Translations under genes and position numbers: made by a program
From: Raineyella sp. LH-20
Lineage (GTDB): Bacteria; Actinomycetota; Actinomycetes; Propionibacteriales; Propionibacteriaceae
DNA length: 64,000 nucleotides
Direction: 5' to 3'
NCBI RefSeq assembly: GCF_033110965.1
Contig: NZ_CP137003.1
Location: 2,418,001-2,482,000, forward strand
Notes under the pieces: generated by a model
What the model was told of the DNA's origin: nothing
The model's database searches: none
What the model saw: the letters and a program-made list of their open reading frames with translations, nothing else
Shown here: piece by piece, positions 1 to 6,695 of the stretch
Layout: each line of letters starts with the position of its first letter
Numbering within the stretch: the stretch's first letter is position 1

Positions 1-278
1 TCTCCGAGCAGCTGGCGATCACCGACATCTTCCTCGTCGCCACCGCCGCGAACGACCGCCAGGTCGGCGCCGTGGTCGATGCGATCGAGGAGGCGTTGCA
101 CCGCGAGGACGTGAAACGTACCCGGATCGAGGGGGACCGGGACCAGCGCTGGGTGCTGGTGGACTTCCTCGACCTCGTCGTCCACGTCATGCAGCCCGAC
201 GAGCGGGCTCTCTACGCGCTGGAGCGGCTGTGGGGTGACTGCCCCCGGGTCGAGCTCGCCGTCGAGGAGACGCGGTGA
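1..278 (+). CDS. rsfS: Ribosomal silencing factor RsfS, 3' part
   Basis: The gene enters from the left edge, so its N-terminus is missing; 91 codons remain, read from base 3. The visible part has the RsfS core: ITDIFLVATAANDRQ, then a DQRW turn, and VDFLDLVVHVMQPDERALY. RsfS binds ribosomal protein uL14 and blocks subunit joining when nutrients are short (family knowledge). Its stop overlaps the GTG start of the next gene by four bases (GTGA), so the two are probably translationally coupled. The same rsfS-gpgP order is known from Mycobacterium, which supports both calls. Confidence 0.93.
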   Translation, partial: SEQLAITDIFLVATAANDRQVGAVVDAIEEALHREDVKRTRIEGDRDQRWVLVDFLDLVVHVMQPDERALYALERLWGDCPRVELAVEETR

Positions 279-886
279 CCGCCTCCCGGCTGATCATCTG
301 GCGGCACGGCGAGACGGACTGGAACCTCACCGGCCGCTTCCAGGGCCACCACGACATCCCGCTCAATGCGGTGGGTGAACAGCAGGCCCGGACGGCTGCG
401 CCGTTCCTCGCCGAATGGGAGCCGACCTCGATCGTCTCCTCCGACCTGGCCCGGGCCCGTGGCACCGCCCAGGCCCTGGCGGACATCACCCACCTTCCGG
501 TCTCCGTCGACGAGCGGCTGCGCGAGATCAATGTGGGCGACTGGGTGGGTCGTACGATCCTCGAGATCATCGAGGAGGACCCCAGCATCGGCGTGCGGAT
601 GCGCAACGGGGAGGACGTCCGCCGGTCGGAGACCGGAGAGACCTCCACCGAGATGGGGGAGCGGATCGCCGACGCGCTCGTCGACATCGCCGAGGCGGCT
701 GAGGACGGCGAAACCGTCGTCGTGGTCACCCACGGCATGGCGGCGCGGATCGGCTCGGTCTTCTTCGTCGGCGGAACGTACGTCGACACCCGTCTGCTCG
801 GCGGCGTACGCAACTGTGCCTGGATCGTGATCGACACCGGCCGGGACGGCGTGTGGCGGATCCGGCAGTACAACGTGCACGTCTGA
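275..886 (+). CDS. gpgP: Histidine phosphatase, probable glucosyl-3-phosphoglycerate phosphatase
   Basis: This 203-residue protein belongs to the histidine phosphatase (phosphoglycerate mutase-like) superfamily. The N-terminal RHGETDWN carries the phospho-accepting His11, and VVVTHG near residue 153 supplies the second catalytic His. The length fits single-domain family members. The neighbour rsfS matches the mycobacterial locus where this gene encodes GpgP, which dephosphorylates glucosyl-3-phosphoglycerate to glucosylglycerate on the way to methylglucose lipopolysaccharides. The start is GTG inside the rsfS stop (GTGA). The family is certain; the GpgP assignment rests on gene order and similarity from memory, and a generic phosphatase is the alternative. 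Confidence 0.85.
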   Translation: MTASRLIIWRHGETDWNLTGRFQGHHDIPLNAVGEQQARTAAPFLAEWEPTSIVSSDLARARGTAQALADITHLPVSVDERLREINVGDWVGRTILEIIEEDPSIGVRMRNGEDVRRSETGETSTEMGERIADALVDIAEAAEDGETVVVVTHGMAARIGSVFFVGGTYVDTRLLGGVRNCAWIVIDTGRDGVWRIRQYNVHV

Positions 887-987
887 GCAGAGGGCCGGCC
901 GGAACGGCACCGACCGGGCGCGGTGGCGCGTGACGGGAGTGCTGTCCGGGCGGCCTCGGCGGGCACGGATGCCCTCGGATCGGCGAT

Positions 988-1016
988 TTGGCGCGGTGGG
1001 GGATTCGCGCTAAGGT
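988..1016 (+). promoter_or_regulatory. Promoter of the tRNA-Ala pair
   Basis: TTGGCG (988-993) and TAAGGT (1011-1016) are separated by 17 bp and lie 35 bp before the first tRNA, as expected for a sigma-70-type promoter reading into the tRNA genes. I see nothing else in 887-1051. Confidence 0.5.
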
Positions 1017-1051
1017 TCTCTGGTCGGTCCGCGCAGGACGGGCACCCGCAA

Positions 1052-1124
1052 GGGGCATTGGCGCAGTTGGTAGCGCGCTTCCATGGCATGGAAGAGGTCA
1101 GGGGTTCGAATCCCCTATGCTCCA
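1052..1124 (+). tRNA. tRNA-Ala (anticodon GGC), copy 1
   Basis: 73 nt that fold into a complete cloverleaf: a 7-bp acceptor stem including the G3-U70 pair that marks alanine tRNAs, a GCGC/GCGC D stem, anticodon stem CTTCC/GGAAG with loop ATGGCAT (anticodon GGC), and T stem AGGGG/CCCCT with loop TTCGAAT. The discriminator is A and CCA is not encoded. It reads codon GCC. Confidence 0.97.
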
Positions 1125-1180
1125 CTCTCTGTTTGCTCGGACGTTTCCGGGCGGCCGGAGGTCTCCGTACGGAGGTATCC

Positions 1181-1253
1181 GGGGCATTGGCGCAGTTGGT
1201 AGCGCGCTTCCATGGCATGGAAGAGGTCAGGGGTTCGAATCCCCTATGCTCCA
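1181..1253 (+). tRNA. tRNA-Ala (anticodon GGC), copy 2
   Basis: Base-for-base identical to the copy 56 bp upstream and presumably on the same transcript. The spacers before the two copies are unrelated, so this is a gene-sized duplication and not a longer tandem unit. It is followed by a strong hairpin and then by accessory genes, the usual layout when a tRNA 3' end has served as an integration site. Confidence 0.97.
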
Positions 1254-1273
1254 CCCTTTTGACCGATGTTTCA

Positions 1274-1302
1274 AACCCCCGACATTCAACATGTCGGGGG
1301 TT
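1274..1302 (+). terminator. Rho-independent type hairpin after the tRNA genes
   Basis: A perfect 12-bp stem (AACCCCCGACAT paired with ATGTCGGGGGTT) with a 5-nt loop lies 20 bp after the second tRNA. The T run is weak (TTGAGTTCGTTT). It probably ends the tRNA transcript. Confidence 0.75.
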
Positions 1303-1379
1303 GAGTTCGTTTCGGCTTCTTGTTGGCATCGCTGGAGCCAGGGTCCGCGCGGTGGGCCGAGCCGCCGTCGCCCTTCGCG

Positions 1380-1524
1380 CGCCGCTGCGCAGCCTGCCCG
1401 GTAGCTCGCCGATCACGTCGTACATCTGTGACGGGCTAGCGAGGGCGCGCGTCGCGTGGGCGAGCGTGCGTAGCGCCTGCCGGGTCTCTTTGCCGTCAGC
1501 CCGCGGATCATCGAACGTCGGCAT
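1380..1524 (-). pseudogene. Remnant of a small gene of the kind carried by actinobacterial integrative elements
   Basis: A good ribosome site (GGAGG, 7 nt before the ATG at 1524) leads into a peptide beginning MPTFDDP and continuing ADGKETRQALRTLAHATRA, MYDVIGEL. From memory this opening resembles small proteins near replication and relaxase genes of actinobacterial conjugative elements, which normally run past 100 residues. Here the resemblance ends after about 45 codons, and the frame then runs on through the tRNA genes, so the 3' part is lost. The family recognition is tentative. The rest of 1303-1627 holds nothing I can identify. Confidence 0.35.
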
Positions 1525-1627
1525 CTCGTACCTCCAGCCGAGCGGAGGAGAGGTCGTACGCCGTCCTCGCGGCGAGGCGGAGGGTCGGAACCGACGAGTG
1601 TCCGTACGCGCCGGTAACGTCTTGGGC

Positions 1628-3487
1628 GTGGGGCACAAGGAACCAATGACAATCGCGACAGCGCTGAAGCTGGTCCAGAAGAACGAACTGATCCTCCCGG
1701 CCATTCAGCGTGAATACGTGTGGAAGCCGTCGCAGGTGATCAAGATCTTCGACTCTGTGCTCCGCGGCTACCCGGTCGGCAGCTTCTTGTCGTGGAAGGT
1801 GCTGCCGGAGACGGTGAGCAAGTTCAAGTTCTACGGCTTCCTGAAGGACTACAGCGGCTTCGACAAGAAGCACAACCCGGTCGTCGACATCCCGACCGAC
1901 CGCGAGGTGATCGCGGTGCTGGACGGCCAGCAGCGCCTCACGTCGCTGAACATCGGGCTGCGCGGCACCTACGCCTACCGCAACCCGCGGGCGTGGGCGA
2001 ACAAGGCGTGGTCCTACCCGGAGCGGCGGCTCTACCTGAACCTGCTCGGCGAAGCGCCCGAGAACGAAGCGGGGCTGAAGTACCACCTCGCGTTCCTCAC
2101 GAGGGCGCAGGTAGAGCAGGCCGTCGAGGACGACACGAAGAAGTGGTTCCCGATCAGCGACATCTTCGAGGCCGGCGAGGCGTTCCAGATGGCGCAGATC
2201 CCGGTGAAGTACGGCGTCGGCAATGACGCGAAAGCCGTCGAGATGATCAGCGTCCTGTGGCAGGAGGTGCACCACAACCAGAGCCTGCACTTCTACGAGG
2301 AGAGCGATCAGGACATCGAGCGCGTGCTCGACATTTTCGTGCGCGTGAACTCCGGCGGCACCGTGCTGTCGTATAGCGACTTGCTGATGTCGATCGCGAC
2401 TGCCCAGTGGAAGGAACGAGACGCCCGCGCGGCGGTCCACGACCTTGTCGATGCGCTGAACGCGACCGGGCAGGGCTTCGGATTCTCGCAGGACACCGTG
2501 CTGAAGTCCGGCCTCGTGCTCGCCGATGTCGGCGACGTCGGGTTCAAGGTGAAGAACTTCACCACAGCGAACATGGCGACCCTTGAGGCGAAGTGGGATG
2601 ACATCAGCACGTCCCTGCGCATCGCCGCTGAGCTGCTGGCCGACTTCGGTCTCTCCGGCGGCACCCTGACCGCCGACAGCGTGCTCATCCCCGTCGCGTA
2701 CTACGTGCACCGCCGCGGGCTCACGCCCGCCTACCGTGTCTCCGACAAGAAGGATGACCGCGAGGACCGTGCCGCGCTGCGCTCGTGGATACTGCGCTCG
2801 CTGATCGTTCGCGGCGTGTGGGGCTCCGGCCTGGACACGCTGCTGCGCGACCTGCGGGTGGTCATCCGTAGGGACGGCGCCGACCGGTTCCCGTTGGCAG
2901 AGATTGAGTATGTGATGGCGCTGCGCGGCAAGTCGCTGGAGGTCACCGACGCACTCGTCGAGGACGTGCTATCTCTCGGGTACGGCGGTGGCCGCACCTG
3001 GGCGGTGCTCGCGACCCTTTTCGATCACGTCGACACCCGGATGCAATACCACGTCGATCACGTCTTCCCGAAGTCGCAGCTCGACGCCCGAGTGCTGAAG
3101 GCCGCTGAGAACGCGGACGGTAGCCGCCGCTACAGCGACGCCGTGGTCAACGACCTGGTCGACAAGCGCGACCTGCTCCCAAACCTCGAACTGCTCCCTG
3201 GGCCGGAGAACGTCGGCAAGTCCGACGCCGCGCCCGACACGTGGCTTGCCGAGCACTACGCCGGTGCCGACGAACGAGCGGCGTTCACCAAGGCGAACGC
3301 GCTGCCAAGCGTGCTGCCGCACGATGTCGACGACTTCTTGGCCTTCTCCACCGCCCGCCGCGAACTGCTCATCACCCGCGTCAAAGACAAGCTCAAAACC
3401 CAGGGCGCCGCGGTCGTATCGCCCGTCGAGACAACCGTGCCGACCGACATCGACGCCGAACTCGGCGAGGGAGACCTCGATGACTGA
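1628..3487 (+). CDS. DUF262/HNH protein, GmrSD-like modification-dependent nuclease
   Basis: This protein of about 619 residues has an N-terminal DUF262 domain with the LPAIQREYVW entry motif and DGQQR at about residues 99-103. The C-terminal part has an HNH-type motif (HVDHVFPKS near residue 475, then DLLPNLELLP). This S+D architecture is that of GmrSD-type type IV restriction enzymes, which use NTP and cut modified phage DNA (family knowledge). I chose GTG at 1628 because homologues start a few residues before a P-x-TI motif; ATG at 1646 has a better ribosome site (AAGG) and would give 613 residues. No partner gene is needed for a fused GmrSD. Its position next to tRNA-Ala marks it as accessory. 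Confidence 0.8.
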   Translation: MGHKEPMTIATALKLVQKNELILPAIQREYVWKPSQVIKIFDSVLRGYPVGSFLSWKVLPETVSKFKFYGFLKDYSGFDKKHNPVVDIPTDREVIAVLDGQQRLTSLNIGLRGTYAYRNPRAWANKAWSYPERRLYLNLLGEAPENEAGLKYHLAFLTRAQVEQAVEDDTKKWFPISDIFEAGEAFQMAQIPVKYGVGNDAKAVEMISVLWQEVHHNQSLHFYEESDQDIERVLDIFVRVNSGGTVLSYSDLLMSIATAQWKERDARAAVHDLVDALNATGQGFGFSQDTVLKSGLVLADVGDVGFKVKNFTTANMATLEAKWDDISTSLRIAAELLADFGLSGGTLTADSVLIPVAYYVHRRGLTPAYRVSDKKDDREDRAALRSWILRSLIVRGVWGSGLDTLLRDLRVVIRRDGADRFPLAEIEYVMALRGKSLEVTDALVEDVLSLGYGGGRTWAVLATLFDHVDTRMQYHVDHVFPKSQLDARVLKAAENADGSRRYSDAVVNDLVDKRDLLPNLELLPGPENVGKSDAAPDTWLAEHYAGADERAAFTKANALPSVLPHDVDDFLAFSTARRELLITRVKDKLKTQGAAVVSPVETTVPTDIDAELGEGDLDD

Positions 3488-3512
3488 CGTCGCTCCCTGA
3501 CGGAGCGGACCT

Positions 3513-4172
3513 TCAGCCTGGTAGGTGCTCCGCGCACAACCCGATGCGCTGCTGCTCGTCGTTGTCGAGGTGGGCGTCGCAGCGGATGCACGCCACGCCG
3601 CGGAAGACCTCATTCGGCTGGTCTGGGTCGGCTTCGACGGGCGTGGTGTCGTACGCTTCCGCGAAGCGTGTGGTCAGGTGCGGATGCCGTCGGCCGAGAA
3701 CCCGGTGGAGTTCCGCTTCGGTGCGGGCCGGATTGCTCTGGACGGCGGCGAGGAGGCCGACCCCCTTGCGATAGGCGTTCTCGGTAAGGCGCAGCGCCAT
3801 GAAGTAGTCCGGGTTCACCGCGCTCATCTCGTGCGCGGCCAGGTCGGCGAGGGCGAAGTCGTCCACGTCAGTGGTGATTAGGTACCGCGCGCCGGCTTCG
3901 ATCGCGTCGGCGATCACCTGACGGTCCTTCGGGTCGGTCGTCAACCCGTTGGTAGTGGATGCGGTCGGGGAGAGTTCGGTTTGGAGGATCGTCGCGCGCA
4001 CCGTCGACGTCGGCATCGACTGGCCGCGTGCGTGATCGTCGGCTTCGGCCTCGACGTAGGCCGACCACGTCCACCTCAGCCCGTCGGCCATCGTCCCGGC
4101 GATGATGAGGGTGCGGGTGACCGGCGAGGCGAGCGTGTTGGCGTCGAGGAAGAGGAGCGGTGACTCACTCAC
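3513..4172 (-). CDS. PIN-domain toxin with C-terminal zinc-ribbon-like tail
   Basis: The 219-residue product opens with FLDANTLASP, the first PIN acidic residue, and has DPKDRQVIADAIEAGARY followed by ITTDVDDF, the conserved centre of VapC-like RNases. After the PIN domain comes a tail with C-x2-C and C-x3-H spacing (ACIRCDAHL, GLCAEHL), which may bind zinc and is not standard for short VapC toxins. It starts at GTG inside the end of the upstream HTH gene (8-nt overlap, GTGAGTGA), the usual toxin-after-antitoxin coupling. It would cleave RNA unless bound by its partner. The target is unknown. Confidence 0.8.
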   Translation of the reverse strand: MSESPLLFLDANTLASPVTRTLIIAGTMADGLRWTWSAYVEAEADDHARGQSMPTSTVRATILQTELSPTASTTNGLTTDPKDRQVIADAIEAGARYLITTDVDDFALADLAAHEMSAVNPDYFMALRLTENAYRKGVGLLAAVQSNPARTEAELHRVLGRRHPHLTTRFAEAYDTTPVEADPDQPNEVFRGVACIRCDAHLDNDEQQRIGLCAEHLPG

Positions 4173-4497
4173 CGAACAGCTCGGCCTCGATGTCGGCCGC
4201 GGACGCCTGGGCCATGCGGAGCATCAGATCGTCGCTGAAGCGCTCGTACTCGGCCAGCGTGATGCGGTGGTGGGTGCCGACCTTGATGGCCTTGAGGTCG
4301 CCGTCGAGAATCCGGCGGCGGACGGTCGAGCGGGACATCCCGAGGCGCTTGGCGACCTCGCCCGGGGTGAGCATCTCGACGCGGCTCGACAGGTCGACGA
4401 CTTCGCCCTTGGCGCGCGCGGCGTCGAGGAACGCGCGTACGCGTGCCCAGTCGTCGTCGCTCAGGTGTGACGGGTTCACCGTCAACGTGTCGCTCAT
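4165..4497 (-). CDS. Excisionase-type HTH antitoxin
   Basis: The 110-residue product contains a MerR/excisionase-type winged helix (LTPGEVAKRLGMSRSTVRRR, then GDLKAIKVGTHHRIT). Such HTH proteins often pair with PIN toxins in actinobacteria, neutralising the toxin and repressing the operon. I prefer ATG 4497 to an upstream in-frame ATG at 4554, because the extra 19 codons would cover a 28-bp inverted repeat that looks like the operator. The longer start stays possible, as neither has a strong ribosome site. A true recombination directionality factor is less likely since no integrase is present. Confidence 0.75.
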   Translation of the reverse strand: MSDTLTVNPSHLSDDDWARVRAFLDAARAKGEVVDLSSRVEMLTPGEVAKRLGMSRSTVRRRILDGDLKAIKVGTHHRITLAEYERFSDDLMLRMAQASAADIEAELFGE

Positions 4498-4517
4498 GCC
4501 ACCATCGTAGCCGGTCG

Positions 4518-4545
4518 TGGACACTTGATCGAGAATATCTGTCCA
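4518..4545 (-). promoter_or_regulatory. Inverted-repeat operator candidate of the PIN/HTH pair
   Basis: TGGACA and TGTCCA form an inverted repeat with a 16-bp spacer, 21 bp before the antitoxin ATG. The spacer is AT-rich for this genome. The geometry fits a dimeric HTH autorepressor. The flanking stretch 4546-4873 holds no convincing gene: short frames on both strands have no recognisable domain or ribosome site. Confidence 0.45.
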
Positions 4546-4873
4546 GGCAGTCATGGCTCACACCACGCTGCACGGCGGCAGCGCCCGCGACGCCGAACTG
4601 CAAGACCACTCGTGGCGCTTCGCGAAGGGGTAGGCCTCGGACAGCGCGGTGAGAGCGATCGGAGCGACGCTGGCTGACCGGATGGAATCCCCGGCGCTGA
4701 ACGCGTCGCATTCCGGGCACAGCTGCCGGTCAGCACCAGCGACAAGCGCCCCGATTTGCCGTAACCCGGGCCGTTCGCCCAATTCGCCGTCCGGCCATAA
4801 GTTCTGACCCCGGTCTTACCTCTGGTCGTTAGCGTCGTCAGCGTCCGACCTCCAACGACAAGGGGAGACATCG

Positions 4874-5824
4874 ATGAATACCTCATTCAAGCGCACCACC
4901 GCTCTGTTCGCCGTCGGCCTGGCTGTGCTGGCCGTCAGCCCTGCCGCGGCTGTGGCAGCGCCCAAGAAGGATGCGCCCGCCAATGCGCCCGTGCAGCAGC
5001 AGACCGCCGAGAATCTGCTGACCGCCATGCAGGGCGAGGCGTACGCGAACGCCAAATACCTCGCCTTTGGCGACATCGCCCGCAGCTCCGGCGACAACAA
5101 GGTGTCCCACCTGTTCACCAAGACCGCCAAGGTCGAGGTGGGCCAGCACTTCGCCGAACTGGCCGATGAGGCCAGCTTCGTCGGGTCCGTCGAGCAGAAC
5201 CTGCAGGCCGCGATCGACGGCGAAAGCTACGAAACCACCACGATGTACCCGACGTTCGCCCGTGAGGCGGCGGCCGCCGGCGACACCGCAGCGGCCGAGC
5301 TGTTCACCGAGATCGGCGCCGACGAGACCACCCACGCGCAGAACTTCCAGGCCGCCCTGGACTCCCTCACCACCGGAGCCAGGGTGCCGGCCGGGCCGAC
5401 CGCCTCGCGCGCGGCCGTGGTGGCGGGCGGGTCCGGCGCCTCGGCCGGGACCCTGGCCAACCTCGACACCGCGATGCACGGCGAGTCCTTCGCGTACGCG
5501 AAGTACATGGCCTACAGCGAGCAGGCCCGCAAGTCCGGCCACGCCGCGATCGCCCGCCTGTTCGAGCGTACGGCCGAGGTCGAGCTGACCGAGCACTTCC
5601 GCGAGGAGGGCAACCTGTCCGGTCTCGCCGGCGACACGGTCGCGAACCTGACCAGCGCCATCGACGGCGAGTCGTACGAGACGACGACCATGTACCCGAC
5701 CTTCGCCCAGCAGGCGATCGAGGCCGGAGACCTTTCTGCGGCCTCTCGCTTCCTGGAGATCGGCGCCGACGAGGCCGACCACCGCGACGCCTTCGCGAAG
5801 GCGCGGGCGAACGCCACCGACTGA
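4874..5824 (+). CDS. Exported protein with two tandem rubrerythrin-like domains
   Basis: 316 residues begin with a Sec signal peptide (LFAVGLAVLAVSPAAAVAA, cleavage near residue 30). Two ferritin-like repeats follow, at about 44-160 and 190-312. Each has the carboxylate helices of rubrerythrin: GEAYANAKY, EVGQHFAELAD, DGESYETTTMYPTFARE and EIGADETTHAQNF in repeat 1, and GESFAYAKY, ELTEHFREE, a second DGESYETTTMYPTFA and EIGADEADHRDAF in repeat 2. Glutamates and histidines for a di-iron site appear in both. There is no rubredoxin domain. Rubrerythrins reduce peroxide and are normally cytoplasmic, so an exported tandem form is unusual. A good ribosome site (AAGGGGAG) precedes ATG 4874. Confidence 0.8.
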   Translation: MNTSFKRTTALFAVGLAVLAVSPAAAVAAPKKDAPANAPVQQQTAENLLTAMQGEAYANAKYLAFGDIARSSGDNKVSHLFTKTAKVEVGQHFAELADEASFVGSVEQNLQAAIDGESYETTTMYPTFAREAAAAGDTAAAELFTEIGADETTHAQNFQAALDSLTTGARVPAGPTASRAAVVAGGSGASAGTLANLDTAMHGESFAYAKYMAYSEQARKSGHAAIARLFERTAEVELTEHFREEGNLSGLAGDTVANLTSAIDGESYETTTMYPTFAQQAIEAGDLSAASRFLEIGADEADHRDAFAKARANATD

Positions 5825-5835
5825 CCCCGGCAGGT

Positions 5836-5871
5836 GACGGGCACCGCGCAGGGATCCGTGCGGTGCCCGTC
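5836..5871 (+). terminator. Hairpin terminator after the rubrerythrin gene
   Basis: A perfect 12-bp stem (GACGGGCACCGC with GCGGTGCCCGTC) and 12-nt loop lie 11 bp after the stop. There is no T run, as is common in high-GC actinobacteria. Confidence 0.7.
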
Positions 5872-5968
5872 CGCTCGGCGTACGGTCCTCTCCGGCGATG
5901 CACGCCCACTGGTCGACCTCAGTGAGCCCGTCCCTGCGGCGCACGGTCCTCGTGACACCAGCCGTCAT

Positions 5969-5974
5969 TACGAT
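5969..5974 (+). promoter_or_regulatory. Leaderless -10 box of the response regulator gene
   Basis: TACGAT lies 7 bp before ATG 5982, with no ribosome site between, so transcription should begin at or next to the start codon. Confidence 0.5.
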
Positions 5975-5981
5975 CGGCGCC

Positions 5982-6695
5982 ATGCGGCTCCTGGTCATCG
6001 AGGACGAACGGACCCTGGCTGACGGGGTCCGGAAGGTGCTGCGACGAGAGGGACACGCGGTCACCGTCGCCTACGACGGTCCGTCGGGGGAGTCCTTGGC
6101 GCTGACCGGAAACTTCGCGCTGGTGCTCCTCGACCTCATGCTGCCGGGCAAGAGCGGGCTGGAGGTGCTCGGCACGGTGCGTCAGCGCCTGCCGACCCTT
6201 CCGGTTATCGTGCTGACGGCCCGCGGCACGGTCGCCCAGAAGGTCGAGGGGTTGGACCGTGGCGCCAGCGATTACGTCACGAAGCCGTTCTCGCTCGAGG
6301 AGCTGCTGGCCCGGGTGCGCGCGCAGCTGCGCGGCCCCAACCAGCCCGTCTCGTCCGCCCTGGACGACGCCGGCATTCATCTCGATCTGCGCACCCGTCG
6401 CGTGCAACGCTACGGGCACGACGTGCATCTGACGACTCGCGAGTTCAACCTGTTGGCCTTCCTGATGCGCCATCCCGACCAGGTGCTGTCGCGCAAGCAG
6501 ATCCTCAACGCGGTCTGGGGGCTCGACTTCGACCCGGGCACCAAGGTGCTGGAGGTGTACATCGGCTACCTGCGCCGCAAGCTCTGCGTCGACAACGGCG
6601 GCCCGCTCGGTGAATGGACCAGCCGCGGTGGGGACCCGTCGCCGATCGAGACGGTCCGGAGCGTCGGCTATCGGCTCTCGACCCGCCATGCGTAG
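5982..6695 (+). CDS. OmpR/PhoB-family response regulator
   Basis: The 237-residue protein has a receiver domain with the acidic pair in VIEDE, phospho-acceptor Asp51 (LLDLMLPG) and Lys101 (TKPF). A C-terminal winged helix follows (DVHLTTREFNLLAFLMRHP, then VLEVYIGYLRRKL). It overlaps the kinase gene by 8 nt, so the two form one operon. I start at ATG 5982 because the receiver strand MRLLVIEDE begins there and a leaderless -10 sits just before it. The signal is unknown. A PhoX-like phosphatase lies downstream, but the kinase is not recognisably PhoR, so a phosphate role is only a possibility. Confidence 0.92.
   Translation: MRLLVIEDERTLADGVRKVLRREGHAVTVAYDGPSGESLALTGNFALVLLDLMLPGKSGLEVLGTVRQRLPTLPVIVLTARGTVAQKVEGLDRGASDYVTKPFSLEELLARVRAQLRGPNQPVSSALDDAGIHLDLRTRRVQRYGHDVHLTTREFNLLAFLMRHPDQVLSRKQILNAVWGLDFDPGTKVLEVYIGYLRRKLCVDNGGPLGEWTSRGGDPSPIETVRSVGYRLSTRHA

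Noticed and set aside
1052-1253. Tandem tRNA copies as attL/attR of an element
   Set aside because: Only 56 bp lie between the copies, with no gene inside; a simple tRNA duplication explains them.
187-1379. Long minus-strand frame opposite gpgP and the tRNAs
   Set aside because: It is a high-GC shadow; the repeated peptide in it is just the two tRNA copies translated.
923-1627. Open frame upstream of the DUF262 gene, in frame with it
   Set aside because: It runs through both tRNA genes and the terminator hairpin and has no protein-like features; the DUF262 domain begins near 1628-1646.
3480-3500. ATG overlapping the DUF262 stop, opening MTDVAP
   Set aside because: The frame closes after six codons; it may be the relic of a lost coupled gene, but nothing supports that.
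4551-4886. Minus-strand frames between the toxin-antitoxin pair and the rubrerythrin gene
   Set aside because: No ribosome site, domain or composition bias; they also cross the rubrerythrin start.
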